DNA of 64,000 bases from Seminavis robusta (taxonomy: Eukaryota > Bacillariophyta > Bacillariophyceae > Naviculales > Naviculaceae), in assembly GCA_903772945.1 (NCBI GenBank), contig CAICTM010000004.1:62001-126000 (forward strand), given 5' to 3'. The position numbers were made by a program, and so were the translations under genes. The notes beneath the pieces are model-generated. The model had not been told where the DNA came from. It ran no database searches and was given only the letters and a program-made list of their open reading frames with translations. Shown in pieces: positions 1 through 11,400 of the stretch. How positions within the stretch are numbered: position 1 is the first letter of the stretch; every line of letters begins with the position of its first letter.

Positions 1-258
1 CAGTCTTCTTGCTGTTGTAGAGCCATCACCACTGGCTTCAAAAAAGCGACGAGGTGGACGACGTGAAGCCGATTGGGCACCGCCAGCTGCTGGAGACCAC
101 TGAGTGGTGGAATGAGCCGCCGGTGAAGGCTCAATGGGAAACAAATTCTGTCCTCCTGCTCCACTGACAAAATTTGGAGATTCCAAGGATGAGTCTACTG
201 CATTGTTGCTGTTGCTGTTACTGTTGCTGGATGTGGGGACAGGGGTAGGCTCCGTCAT
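1..258 (-). CDS. N-terminal part of an unrecognised Ser/Asn/Pro-rich protein (runs off the window)
   Basis: An open frame starts at the ATG whose complement lies at 256-258 and stays open for 86 codons to the first base of the window. The protein begins MTEPTPVPTSSNSNSN and continues with Ser, Asn, Pro, Ala and Gly-rich sequence, followed by a basic stretch (SASRRPPRRFFEASGD). I recognise no domain. Such disordered N-termini are common in diatom regulatory proteins, and the basic patch could be a nuclear or DNA-binding segment, but that is inference. The start is the first ATG in frame; the body of the gene lies outside the window. A chance open frame is possible, though 86 codons without a stop in biased sequence favours a real gene. 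Confidence 0.45.
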   Translation of the reverse strand, partial: MTEPTPVPTSSNSNSNSNNAVDSSLESPNFVSGAGGQNLFPIEPSPAAHSTTQWSPAAGGAQSASRRPPRRFFEASGDGSTTARRL

Positions 259-619
259 TGTCTGGATTGAATGAATATTAGTAGTGGTGTCGGCCAATGA
301 TGCCGGCCGAAAATAATAATTACCTGATAACGCGCTGCTGGTGCCCGTCGACGACTGGAGCGAGCGATCAACAGCGCGGAGGTCGAATGCGACAATCGAT
401 TGAATGATTCGATTCAATAATCGATTTACCCAATTCGATTCGATTCGCTCGATAATCGAGTGACTCAGCCTCGAATCTTCAATCTTTCCTATTTTGGCCA
501 AATCCGTCACCCTGTCACCATGTCGCGATCTATTTCTTTCGCAGTTACTTCCTCTCCATTCACAGGCGCACCTGCGATCATAATAGTTTATTGTTGTTGC
601 CGAAAAGGCCGATGTCGAC
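259..619. other. Intergenic, with an ATCGATT-rich imperfect palindromic stretch
   Basis: No gene is seen. Between about 390 and 463 the sequence repeats variants of ATCGATT and ATTCGATTC, including several palindromic ATCGAT cores. It lies between the divergent starts at 258 and 620, so it may be a shared promoter, but no defined element is recognised. Confidence 0.4.
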
Positions 620-1507
620 ATGAAAATCAAGCGCGTTGGGTTTGGCCGTGATGCCAAAGGGAAACCAAGAATCAAAGTGCCGATTCCTGTGGCTCTATTC
701 TTTCTCGGTCTCTTGGCCATGCTTGCCACAAGAGTGCTCTTTATTAGTGATTCCACACCATCGGCAGGCATTACTACCGATGGAATCCTTTTCCAGACAG
801 CTCCTTCGTCTCCGGGTACTTCTGTCAAGTTAAAGGTGCCCACTCCTGTCCTGGTGCCTAGTTTGCCCAAATCAGGCACAACGTCCATTTGGAAGTATTT
901 TCTGTGTGGCCTGGGGAAGGGACAAGCCGCTCATCAATGGGGGAGTATTGCCAACGGCACGGCTCAGGTCCGACTCGGCAAATGCTTCCAAGCCAATATC
1001 AAAAAACACAGACCACTCTTGCAAGGCTGTGGTGACTCTTACAAGGTGTGGACGGATGCTGGGTTTTTATCGCCGGGATCCTGCTTTTACCCGTCGATTC
1101 ACGGCGGATTGGAAGCACTATACGAATCGTACCCTCAAGCGACTATTCTCAACATTGTTCGCAATACGGACGCTTGGGTGAATAGCACCTCCGAATTCAA
1201 CAATCTATGGACCCGATGGGGCGAAAAATGCGACAAGTTTCCGGGTCCCAAAGCCACCAGAGAAGATTATACCAAGTTTTATGACGGGCATACCGAAATG
1301 ATTCGACAATTTGCCAAGGAGCATCCATCCATGACCTACTTGGAGATCCCACTGGAGAGTCCCGACACGGGAAAAATGTTGGAAGAAGCAACTGGTGTCA
1401 ATCAGAGTTGTTGGCTGAACAGTCGAACTATGAAAGGTAGACGTGCTCGTCCCTATCTCAAAAAGCTGCGAGAAATGGAGAAGCAATGGCAAGTTAAAGC
1501 ACCATGA
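620..1507 (+). CDS. Sulfotransferase-like type II membrane protein
   Basis: A 295-residue protein. Residues 1-20 are basic, followed by one hydrophobic segment at about 22-44 (VALFFLGLLAMLATRVLFI), which fits a type II signal anchor as in Golgi sulfotransferases. At about residue 79 it has LPKSGTTSIWKYF, which matches the 5'-phosphosulfate (PAPS) binding loop of the sulfotransferase family (PKSGTT). At about 178 comes NIVRNTDAWVNS, resembling the 3'-phosphate motif with conserved Arg and Ser. Family knowledge: such enzymes transfer sulfate from PAPS to glycans or other acceptors in the Golgi lumen. The acceptor cannot be told. The ATG at 620 is the first in frame that keeps the basic cytosolic tail. 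No intron is needed. Confidence 0.75.
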   Translation: MKIKRVGFGRDAKGKPRIKVPIPVALFFLGLLAMLATRVLFISDSTPSAGITTDGILFQTAPSSPGTSVKLKVPTPVLVPSLPKSGTTSIWKYFLCGLGKGQAAHQWGSIANGTAQVRLGKCFQANIKKHRPLLQGCGDSYKVWTDAGFLSPGSCFYPSIHGGLEALYESYPQATILNIVRNTDAWVNSTSEFNNLWTRWGEKCDKFPGPKATREDYTKFYDGHTEMIRQFAKEHPSMTYLEIPLESPDTGKMLEEATGVNQSCWLNSRTMKGRRARPYLKKLREMEKQWQVKAP

Positions 1508-1757
1508 AATTGGTCTGTCTTTTCCATCTCTGTCTGCAACTAACGCCCAAGGACTTTAGAAGATCTGCGGCTACAATATGGTGGGATTGTGTGGTTGTGT
1601 GGACATCACGTCGTTGTGGTTCATCACCAACTGCTTGTTCTGATGAGTCGAGTCAAAGAAGAGGTCAAAAACTCGAAGCTCTGCTATTTTCTTACAAAAT
1701 CGAGCCAACAACTACCGTACTACCAAAAAGGAAAAGCTGCCGTATCATGATGCCTGC

Positions 1758-3392
1758 TCAAGATGAAAACGCGCTTGCTGTGGCTTCTTGTGTGCCGTTG
1801 ACGGCCCAATCATGCGGAATGATAACTGCCCCATCGTCACCGAGTTGGCAGAATTGTCCACTCCCAGCTACGCCAAGGGCATTGCCGCCCAACGACAGTT
1901 TCAACCTTCCTTTTTGATCGGGTTCCAAATGGAGAACACGTTGCAAACACTTTTGAAAATCTTCATGACTGATTCGGAACGTCCCGGCCTTGTACACTTT
2001 GCGTGTCAATCCAAGTTCCCATTGTACCTGTTTGGCACGTTCGTCGGCAATGGCTCGTTCTTTTCGGTCTCGATCCCTTCGCCGGCGAGCTTCGGCGGCG
2101 TCTCTGTGAATGGCACTGAGCACAGTGTCGACGGGCATCATGGCTCCGACACGGATCTGTCCCTCTTGGGTGACGATGCACCGAAAGCGACAAGCATCCG
2201 CGGATTCCACCACCACGTGAATGGATTCCAAAGCCACGGCCGATGTGACTGGTACGACTTCCCCGTCTGCTCCTTCTTGATTTGGTAAATGATGTGCCAA
2301 CTTGAGTACAAAGTGATAATAATCTTGGCTGTTACAAGTGAATCCTTTTTTTATTCTGCACCCCAAGGCAGATTGAATTTTGCGTTGTGCTAGTTCGAGT
2401 TGTTGGCGGTGATGTTGCAGTGTCTTCAGTCGTTCGGGTGTCACTTTTCTCAAAATTTCCAGCCATTGCAAGGGTGTGTATCCGGGATGTAGATGAAGGA
2501 CTCCTCCATACAAATCGAGTGCTTCTTCAAAATTATAATCATTGTTGGAGAAGACCAAGCGGAGTGGATAGAATGACTCCACCAGGAACTGATGGTGATG
2601 TTCTTCGTGTAGTTGAATGAGGGTGCGCAGTAGTATAGCAAAGCTACGAGAGGACCAGAAAAGCGAGAGCCCATCAATGGATTGGAATTGATAGAGACGA
2701 CGTCCAATTGCGGCGTTGGCATTGGCGTCCATTCGGAATTGGCGTCGTTCTTCGACTTGCTGTCGATCGAGGGTTTCACAAAAAGCCAACAAATCGCGTC
2801 CTCTGGTAGTGTTAATGTCAAACCGATGGTCAATATCTGGTTGTGTCGATGATGATGTGGATGTAGATTGGGTCCAAACAATGTTGTCGTTTGGCATTGT
2901 GGTTGTCTTTTTGGCTGTCATTTTGGGTGGCGGGGGCAACGATGCGGCTCCTGAGGATTCGAGCGCTTCCGCCATGCTTGCCAAAATGGAATCCACAGAG
3001 TCTGTCAACTGAATGGATTTCTGAATCAATGATCCATCGTGATGTTCCAAAACATACTTTAGTGATTCCGAGGGAATCGTAGTCGATGCGGGGAGTGGTG
3101 CCGTGGCACTGCCTTGACCTTGCCAGAGCACAAAATCGGGAAATGTCATTCGATTGTTGAGAACCTGGACCAGTTTGGCCTGGTTCGAACGAACGGTAAC
3201 ATTGTGGGAACGAAACCGATCAGGATGCACCCGCAAGAAGAAGGCTCGACGAAGACGGTTGACATAGACCGACGGTGGAAGTGCCGATAGTCCGGATGCC
3301 ATGGTGGACTTCTTCTTCTGACTGGACAAGTGTTGGGTACTGGTACCAGTTACCGGTCCCAAGCGAAAAGTGGTCGCCAATAATGAGATCAT
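1758..3392 (-). CDS. TCAIM-like mitochondrial protein (DUF4460/DUF4461 type)
   Basis: The frame extends upstream without an ATG to 3503; the first ATG is at 3392, giving 544 residues. The N-terminus (MISLLATTFRLGPVTGT, then basic and Ser-rich) fits a mitochondrial presequence. Soon after comes VNRLRRAFFLRVHPDRF followed by an Asn/Leu-rich helix, which matches the J-domain-like start of T-cell activation inhibitor, mitochondrial (TCAIM) proteins including an HPD triplet. The central and C-terminal parts (blocks near 'LDLYGGVLHLHPGYTPLQWLEIL' in shorter stretches, and a GQIRVG segment) fit the conserved DUF4461 region. TCAIM proteins are matrix proteins whose biochemical role is poorly known. 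The gene is head to head with the POP4-like gene 186 bp away. Confidence 0.7.
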   Translation of the reverse strand: MISLLATTFRLGPVTGTSTQHLSSQKKKSTMASGLSALPPSVYVNRLRRAFFLRVHPDRFRSHNVTVRSNQAKLVQVLNNRMTFPDFVLWQGQGSATAPLPASTTIPSESLKYVLEHHDGSLIQKSIQLTDSVDSILASMAEALESSGAASLPPPPKMTAKKTTTMPNDNIVWTQSTSTSSSTQPDIDHRFDINTTRGRDLLAFCETLDRQQVEERRQFRMDANANAAIGRRLYQFQSIDGLSLFWSSRSFAILLRTLIQLHEEHHHQFLVESFYPLRLVFSNNDYNFEEALDLYGGVLHLHPGYTPLQWLEILRKVTPERLKTLQHHRQQLELAQRKIQSALGCRIKKGFTCNSQDYYHFVLKLAHHLPNQEGADGEVVPVTSAVALESIHVVVESADACRFRCIVTQEGQIRVGAMMPVDTVLSAIHRDAAEARRRRDRDRKERAIADERAKQVQWELGLTRKVYKAGTFRISHEDFQKCLQRVLHLEPDQKGRLKLSLGGNALGVAGSGQFCQLGDDGAVIIPHDWAVNGTQEATASAFSS

Positions 3393-3578
3393 CTGAAAAG
3401 CCCTCTCCCTAAAACGTATCCACGATTGAGAACCAGCAAGCTCTCCCTTGCCAAGGCGGTGACAGGGTGGACGGAGACCACACAAGCCTCCTCCCTCTTC
3501 CAATATCCAACAACGACCCAGTCGGCTACATCGCTATAGCTAGCTAGCTAGAGCCATACGTATCCAGTAGCACTGAAA
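3393..3578. promoter_or_regulatory. Short divergent spacer, probable shared promoter region, with a TAGC run
   Basis: Only 186 bp separate the ATG codons of the TCAIM-like and POP4-like genes, which face away from each other, so both promoters must lie here or overlap the genes. The spacer contains a TAGC microsatellite at about 3535-3553. No TATA box is evident. Confidence 0.4.
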
Positions 3579-4751
3579 ATGTCGTCCAAAGGATCTCGAA
3601 AGAGGAAAACGTCGTCATCACCTTCTCCCACTATAAGCGGTCCCAACGATGCAAACCTTGGCATCAACACCAGTACTGGCGGCAAGACACTATCACGACG
3701 AGAGATTTATCTGCCCATGGTTGCCTACGATGCAGCAGCACAAGGTAAATTTGATAATCCTCATGCGTACATGGAGTCAAGCAAAAAGCTGCCAAACAGC
3801 GTCCATGAGAAAAACTTTGTCGAGTTTTGGCACAGAATTGGGGTCGAGTATCATCGTCATCGAGCCAGGGTACACGAACCGAAAAACAGTGGCAACAAAC
3901 CACTCACGCTGGCCGACATGGAAGAGAAGATCCGACAACGAGCCCTGACGTTGGTGGGAGGTGGGATCAATACAGACTGGGCAGCTACCGGTAGTAATAC
4001 AGCCCGTGGTTCTTCTTCAAAGGCCAAACAGACCGCAACAACGACAATCCTCCATCCGAAACTGCAAAAGGCAAAACAACAACGAAGGAATCGCAACCGA
4101 CATATCATCCAATCGGCCATGCACTTTGCGACGGACGATCCAAGGGTGGGAAGATTCCTCGTACAGTTGAATACCATGTGGAATGACTACATGCACAGGC
4201 TGCTGGGGCTACCACAAAAGGCCACAATAAAGGAGTTGGAAGAAGTGGTTTGTCGCAGCAATATCACATTCTGGTCTCGTGTCACGTCCAACCTTACCAA
4301 GGAAAAGGCCCAATTCGTTGGAGCCAAGGTTCACATCAAATCTTGCACTCAACATGCACACTGGAAAGGACGAATTGGGTTTCTTGTGAGACAAACTACC
4401 AATTCTTGGCAATTGATGGTTCCCATGATGGCAAGCGACAATAACAATACGAAGGATGGAAATGGTCGAAGAAAAAAGTGGAAGAAAAACGTGCGCAAGG
4501 AACAACAAGAAGGTGAGGAAGAAGCTTGTGACTCCACCAAAGACCAGGTAACAGCACCGTCAAATGCGACGACAACCAACAAGGATGGTTGGAGGACACT
4601 GGTTGTTCCGAAGCGAGGCTCATCGCTGACGTTGTTGATTCCGATTGACGCCAAGGAATTCCAACCGAAGGGAGCGAAGACGTCCAGAATGGACGATACC
4701 ACCAGTACCTCTACCCTACTAGCCATTGATATCATGGAGGAGGGCAAGTGA
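3579..4751 (+). CDS. POP4: RNase P/RNase MRP subunit POP4 (Rpp29)-like protein
   Basis: A 390-residue basic protein. Residues about 187-200 read LNTMWNDYMHRLLGLP, matching the helix (W..Y...LL) before the Sm-like barrel in Pop4/Rpp29. It is followed by KAQFVGAKVHIKSC, then KGRIGFLVRQTTNSWQLMV, and after an acidic/basic insert WRTLVVPKRGSSLTLLIP. These correspond to the 'GA.V.V..S......G..GIV..ET...F.I' barrel and the 'K.IPK....F.L' strand of the family. Pop4 binds the RNase P and MRP RNA and helps process tRNA 5' ends and rRNA in the nucleus and nucleolus. The N-terminus (SSKGSRKRKTSSS) looks like a nuclear signal. The insert of about 60 residues inside the barrel is unusual. No intron is seen. 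Confidence 0.7.
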   Translation: MSSKGSRKRKTSSSPSPTISGPNDANLGINTSTGGKTLSRREIYLPMVAYDAAAQGKFDNPHAYMESSKKLPNSVHEKNFVEFWHRIGVEYHRHRARVHEPKNSGNKPLTLADMEEKIRQRALTLVGGGINTDWAATGSNTARGSSSKAKQTATTTILHPKLQKAKQQRRNRNRHIIQSAMHFATDDPRVGRFLVQLNTMWNDYMHRLLGLPQKATIKELEEVVCRSNITFWSRVTSNLTKEKAQFVGAKVHIKSCTQHAHWKGRIGFLVRQTTNSWQLMVPMMASDNNNTKDGNGRRKKWKKNVRKEQQEGEEEACDSTKDQVTAPSNATTTNKDGWRTLVVPKRGSSLTLLIPIDAKEFQPKGAKTSRMDDTTSTSTLLAIDIMEEGK

Positions 4752-5769
4752 TCATACAGTATTCTCCAACGAGAGCAGTTTCCGAGGCATTCGTAGCAAC
4801 CGAGCCTTTTGTCAAAACTACACGCACATGTAGTTGTTCAATACCCGTCCAATGAATGCAAGCTCGTGTGTTAGCATTACTGTACCATTGCCTATTGCTA
4901 TTGCTACCGGACAAACAACGTGCTAACTGAAGAATCGCCTGACTGAATTTCTCAATGGCTGTGTACTATCATCATTGTATGTTTAACGCCGCAAACTCTC
5001 TCCCGCTACACATATTATGATCGTAGTCTGGGATGCTAGTAGTGATATTAAAGTAGTGGTATTGTGGTGTTGAGTATTGGCGACCGGATTGTGCTGCCTT
5101 GGCTCACGACTCGAAGTGCTTGGTCCTCTTCAAGCAAAAATCTTTCTTCCTCTTGCATTTGTTTATAAATTGGAGACCATGGAATTATCCATTCTCCTCG
5201 AGCTACGGTAGCTTCAGTAAATGCTACGGTTACATGTACTCTCAATGCCAAAAAGCGCCATGGTGCAACTTAGATCTACTTGACACGAGCAAAGGGACAT
5301 CAGGTTTTTGCTTCAGGAGCGTACGTAGTTGAGGTAAAACAGAGGTAAAGGTTACAGTACCTTGCTCTGAACATTTAAATGAATTGAATTATTTTACCGC
5401 ATCTACATCAATATTTCCAAACAGTGAGAAAGGTTCGGGGGGGGGGGGCAAACGAGTGAGTCGAGTCAAGCGGTACCGGTACGACTGTACAGTACGGTAC
5501 CGCTATTAATAGCGCGCTACAGTTAGATACACGGGATTGGGAGTCACGGAAACTCAAAACGAGATTTTGGCGAAAGATTGATCGATCACACAACACCGAC
5601 CATGGATCCGAGCAACAGCCAAACGAACAAAATGCTGGCTACCTACCATATGCATACTGGTACATACATAGTGGCGAGCAGACAATTACGACGAGTACAA
5701 CACAGGTTGTTGCGCTTGTAGATAGATAAATCTCCTTGCCATTGTCGACAAAGAAATCCATCCAGCGTA
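4752..5769. other. Intergenic region with a G tract and GGTACC palindromes
   Basis: About 1 kb with no convincing gene. It holds a run of 12 G at 5437-5448 and, at about 5470-5503, an imperfect palindrome built of GCGGTACC and GTAC units. Short open frames here show no family features. The last 200 bp should include the promoter of the gene at 5770. Confidence 0.4.
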
Positions 5770-7620
5770 ATGATGAAGACAGAGAAAAAATTCGGAACGA
5801 AGTTGTATTCCCCGCGTTGGCTGTGGTGCGCGGTGCTTGTGGCTCAAATATTGGTCCTCCCAGCGGCAAATGGGCAGGTCCAAGAATGCCCTGCCTACCG
5901 AGAACCACAGGTTGTCAGCAAGAACTTTGACAATGCCCTGTCCGTCCAATACCTTGCTCCCAATGGTTGTCCCTGTGTGAATGGCATGTCAGATTTGCAC
6001 TGTAGCTTCTGCGAGACAGATGAGGGATGTCAAACTGAAAACAGTAAACATACATGTCAAAAAGGAATTGTGTTTGGTCCCAGAGATACGTACAAGTCCT
6101 ACAAGTGCCGACTGTTTTCGTTCCTTGAGTCTCTGCTTCCAAACGGAAAGCTGTCTGTTTACGTGGACAGAATCAACAAGACTGCTCACATGAGTATTTT
6201 CAGTTCAAATGCGACAGAACCAATCAATGGGGAGCATCTTATTAACTGCAATGGCTCAGGGTGTATTGCTGAGGATGGTGGCACTGTCACCAGCTGTGAA
6301 CTTGTTAGTAAGTGAACTGTTCTTGCCTTGTTGCTCCAAGGGCGGACTTTCCTCATGTTTCTAACTTACTCTTTCAAATGCAATAGCATGCAGTTGTACT
6401 GACATATGCGATAAAATGACAAGAACCCTGGCGGAAGAAGTCATATCTGGCAATCCTGGTCGGTTCCAAGCCACAGACCGAGGTGAAGAAGAGTCTTATA
6501 TTTCTGTGGATATTGAGGGATCACCCTTTCTTCTTGAAGCAATGTGCCATGTCTCAACTTGCAGTGACAGTCCTCCCACTATAGCTCCAACTCAAGCTCC
6601 TACAACGGAAGCTCCAACCGCACAACTCACTGATGCTCCAACCAGACATCCCACTAATGCTCCAACCGCACATCTCACTGATGCTCCTATTGCAGCACCT
6701 GCCAAGACTCAAGCTGCATCTGACCTAACAGTGATTTCGGATGCAACAACAAACAATGCTGAATCTGTTGAGGCATTGCAATGCCCTGCTTATAGACAAC
6801 CAGATGACCCCAACAAGGACTATGAGCACGTCGAACATGGCAAGTCAATCCAGTATCTGGCTCCCAATGGCTGTTCCTGTGTAGATGGCATGTCAGATTT
6901 GAACTGCGCTTTTTGTGAAACAGATGAAGGATGCCAAACAGAGCATAGCCAGGATGTGTGCCAAGATGGGTTCGAGTTTGGTGACAGGGACACCTACAAA
7001 TCCTACAAGTGCACTGTATCTGGTGTACTGGAGTCTTCATTCCCCAATGGAAAACTATCTGCGTACGTTGACAAGCTCAACAAGACCGTTCAGATGAGCA
7101 TTTACAATTGGGACATGGAAGAGTCAATCAATGGAGGGCATGCCATTGACTGTGTACTTTCAGACTGTGATATTCCTGTTGGTGCTACCAATATCAGTTG
7201 TGGACTTGCGAGTAAGTGTCTTCGCTTATTACCTCATTTCTCATTCGATGCTGTTGCTAACTGATCCTTCCTGCCAATGAATTATAACTATTGTCAGTTT
7301 GCAACTGTACTGATCAATGCAATGGGCTTGCAAGAACCATTGTACATGGCACTCTGTCTGGCAAACCTGCGCAGGTCCTTGTTGCAGACGAGCAAGGTGG
7401 AAAGTCACATATAGCATTGGCCATGGAAGGAGCACCATTTGACCTGGAAGCCATGTGCACTGCTTCCGCTTGTGTCTCAGCTCCACCTGAGGCTCCTACC
7501 AGTAGCATTGATAATGCGGAAGCATCTTTGGGGTTGCCAGGAGCCTTTGCTTTGCAAAAGAATATCTATGTGTTTGCTGCACTTTCAGTTCTCATTACAG
7601 TTGGCGTCACAGTTGCATAG
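5770..7620 (+). CDS. Secreted surface protein with two copies of a cysteine-rich module and an APT-repeat linker
   Basis: Three exons: 5770-6307, 6387-7211, 7298-7620 (561 residues). Both introns are short (79 and 86 bp), start GTAAGT and are phase 1. Residues 1-36 form a signal peptide (basic start, WLWCAVLVAQILVLPAANG). Module 1 (about 39-240) and module 2 (about 310-525) are clearly homologous: each has CPAYR, SIQYLAPNGC or SVQYLAPNGC, CETDEGCQTE, RDTYKSYKC, PNGKLS.YVD, then C.CTD.C. The linker repeats APT (APTQAPTTEAPT). The C-terminus ends in a hydrophobic tail (FAALSVLITVGVTVA), as for GPI anchoring or a membrane anchor. No known enzymatic motif is seen; a cell-wall or surface role is inferred from the signal, cysteines and PT linker. 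Each module is cut by an intron at the same place, so the duplication included the intron. Confidence 0.8.
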
Positions 7621-8401
7621 GGAATGCTGTAAAACAACCTATACTAGAAATGAAGTTTTTGATGTACATCATGAATGTACTATTAGCTGCTATTAGCTGA
7701 CTGCTTGTGGCCGTATGATGCATGAATTGCAACCAGCGAGAGAGCGTGTGAAAGGGAAGCATTGCTTGATGATGAAACACAGAACAAATATCAAAGCAGT
7801 CTGAAAGCTGATAGACCAGTGATGTATACCGTACAACAACAGTGTACCGGTAGCCATGGGCTCTCAATCTCCTTCCCTAGCTAGCTACCAGGTATGCCAT
7901 AGCTAGCTAGTAGCTATGACCATATATATTTGGAACTTGAGCTTGCTTGCTGCAAGGATGTATGTCACTTATTAGTCTCGTGCTTAGACAGGATCAAATT
8001 TCTTGTTGGAGAGGGAACCGAAGTAAGTTATGAGCGTTGCAGGCGTAATCACGTGAACACCCTTCTCGCCCTCGCCCTCTCCTGGCTCTCCCCAACGAAT
8101 GCGCCTTCACATGGAGGAAGCGACAGGCCGGCGTAATAACCGCTATTTTTAGAGGAACTCCTTCATGACATTTTGCTTTCGAAATCGGCATTGCCTCTTT
8201 GAAAGCATGGACAGTGACGACGTTTATCTCATTTACTTGTGATTGTTACTTTCCTTCTTCATCCGACGTCCCTACTAGTATCGACCACAGCAATGCTGTA
8301 ACATCAAGGAGAAGATCATCAGTATCGATTTGATTGGGTAGGCTAGTTAGCTCGCGAGCATTTCTTCAGTTTCCGGTCAACGCTTGATTTTGGATAAGAA
8401 G
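7621..8401. other. Intergenic region, no gene seen
   Basis: About 780 bp between two + strand genes. It holds TAGC-type repeats near 7875-7915 and an ACCGGTA patch near 7845. The second half should hold the promoter of the large F-box kinase gene; no specific element is recognised. Confidence 0.35.
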
Positions 8402-11400
8402 ATGCCTTCCCATAGCATGATGTTGCCTGAAGAAGACGATGATGAGTTGGCCTGGATGACCTCAAGAACAGCCACAGCTACGCATTCGCCAGAACGTGTT
8501 CAGCCTCGGTCTAGCAAAGTCAGAAGAACCTATGGAAGTCGCAGAAGAAACGAAGCTTCCAGGGCAATCAGCAACACAAATGATTTCAATGACGGCATCT
8601 TTGGATGCCAAGAAGGAACTGAAACTGCAGAAGAGACTCTCAATTCCTCCATGAGCTCTATGCAGAGTGATCTGGGCTACGAAAGAGCATCAGTTTCATC
8701 CTCTTCATTGCCTTCATCATCATCGGATGGGGCTTTCGTGATAAATGTGGCAGATCCCATCAGCACAAGCAGTGTCAGGCCTCCTCTTCGCCCTTCCAAG
8801 AAACAGCACAGGAGGTCGATTTCTGCCTTTGTTCCTCCAGATATTCCAAGACCCAAACCGCTCAAGAGAGCATCAACTAGCACTCATGACAGTTCTGGCA
8901 CTGAATCATTTCGGTCTGATTCATTCATCCTTGGTTGGAAGGAGAATGCCCGTCCAGAACTGACAGAGTTTGGAGAGTTACAGGGCCCCCCTAGTGTCAA
9001 ACATTCCAGAAAGTTTGTTCGAGGAAAACGGCGAAACTCGATGGAAACAGGAGGCTTGTCTCCTTTGGCGTTGCGGAAATCAGAAAGCCTGTCGGCGATC
9101 CGCCACACTTCACATTCGAACAGCTCTACCAGCCATAAGACTGGATATGCCAAACGACCGGTTTCTTCCCATCTTTGTAGAAGGAACTCCATGTCCAGCT
9201 TTCCTAGCTCATCTACAAGCCTCTTCAGTGGTCAAGACGATGACGTTTCCCTTTCTGTAGTGAAGCGATTGTCATCCAGTAGCAGTGATTCACCAACGGC
9301 AAGGTCACCATTCCCAATAGATGCCGCTAGCTCGCCTGCATTTAGTGTTGCTGCCAGCGTTGGGTCATCCAGGAAGCGAGGCATGAGTGAGGAACCAAGT
9401 GAAGACGCCGATGAGATGAGTTTTGGAGGGGGGAGCAACTCAGCTCCCAGAACATCATTTGCAAGCAACAGCGCATCGCGTTCCTGTGCAGCCAGGAGGC
9501 ACTCCCCTGCTTTCGAAGATGAATGGCAAAACGGGGACACGCTCTTCCCATTCGATGCTCGCTTCAACAGCGATGGAGCAATGCGCAAGGGAGGCGTCAT
9601 GGATATTGAGAGCGACAGGGAAGAGGCGTCGGATGTTGAGGAGGATGTGTCAATTGACGAGTCCGAGGACACGGAGGGCAGTGAACCTTCTCCAATCAAA
9701 GGGAGGACAAGAGGTGGAATTCCAGCTGTATCAGTCATTGTCCACAACGAGGAAGAGGTTCTGGCCTGTATGTCGTCGATTGCAGACCTCGGAGAGCTCA
9801 TCGAGGCGCTCAAGTCGAGAAAAGCAGGTTTTGGTACAGCCTTCCAATTCAAGCTGCCTGCGACATGGTCCTCTGAGCGACGGAGTCGGTTCGTCGAATG
9901 GACAGGGAAGAGGCTGGGATTCAAAATCAATCATTATGGCAATTCACTGACATTCTTGGAATTGCCACGTTCCCAAGTCCCAAAGAAGTTGGAGCTCTTG
10001 GAGGCATCACTGGCTTTGTACAAGAAACGGGAGCAAGACAGGCCGCAGCACGAAGAGTCACAAGAATTGACCAGGGACAATACGCCTCCGATCATACTGG
10101 ATACAGCCTCAAATCTTGGGGCTCTACTGGGGAAGCGAACGAATGCTACAACAGCGCATGATCTGTCGACTCGCCTCTCGTGTGGAGATGCGTCATTCCT
10201 GCCGGACATGGGATCACTCTCGCTGAAAGAGAAGAACTATCCTCCTACATTGGCTAGGCTGGTTACTTTAGATGACAAACAACAACGCCCGCTGCCTGGA
10301 AGTTGGAAACCCGAAACCAGGAACAAGTGTCGCCTATCCATGGACAGCCACACCTCCACAGAAGTGGATTTCTCGAGGTTCCATCTCCATGGTGATAGTC
10401 CAATGCCTGCTGAGCGGTTTTCAGCAAAAAGGCCACAACGATTGTCGCTTTCGTCGTTGAAATCTAACGTAAGCAGACCCGTGGAAGCAACTCCGATGAA
10501 CACAGGAATGGGATCCTGTTCATCCATAGCACCACAAACACCATTCGACTTTGTCACTACCCCACTGATGAAACAGTGCCAAGCATGGGGATCTCGGCCA
10601 ATCGCTGGTATGGATTGGGGCTGTTCGGAAAGGTGCGACGGCCGAATCTTGGCTACGCTATCAAGCAACTTTCAGGCGTCTCTCGCTGAAGCTGATCAGC
10701 TTGACGCAAGTGAGACTACCTTTGATGATGAGATGTCTCCTCGCCCCCCGTCTAGGAGCGCCAATATCTGTCTCGACCTCGAAGTAGAGTGCTGCTCCGA
10801 TGACGACGATGATGGCTATGTGGACAGCGACGAAGAAAGCAAGATACGACACAAGAAGATCGTGACGAAGGAATTGACAATGACAACAGTTGACTTCCGC
10901 GACGGTGAACATGACGACAAAAGTGTTCGAGTATTGCGTCGAAAAAATAAATCTCTTGCCAAGTACAACCGAATGTCTGCGTGCGCCATGGTCATCTCCA
11001 CCAGCATTCAACGACGGAAATCAATGTTTGACAGGGCTCCGATATCGTTTGATCCGGGATGCCATCAGAGAGATCTTTCCATGTGCACGAACTCCTTCAC
11101 CACAACCTCGATGCAAAGTGCCTTCGAACAACACCCTCTGGCTGAGATCGTTGAGGAGAAGACCATTTTGCCCCAAATCTTCAGCTATTTGGAAGGACCA
11201 GAGCTGTTGTCAACGCTTTCCCTTGTTTGCACAGCATGGGCTGACGCTGCAACGGAAGCCTACGCCGAACTCATGCTGGCATCGGTAGGTTGCTCACCAC
11301 TTCACGCGAACGAGGAGGAGGGCAGAGAGGAAATCCAAGGGGAAGCAAACTCCGTTGCCAAGTCGATGGAACGTTCCTGGAGCTACCTCATGAGAAACTT

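Noticed and set aside
3393-3503. N-terminal extension of the TCAIM-like protein
   Set aside because: The frame is open but contains no ATG above 3392, and the sequence from 3392 already looks like a mitochondrial presequence.
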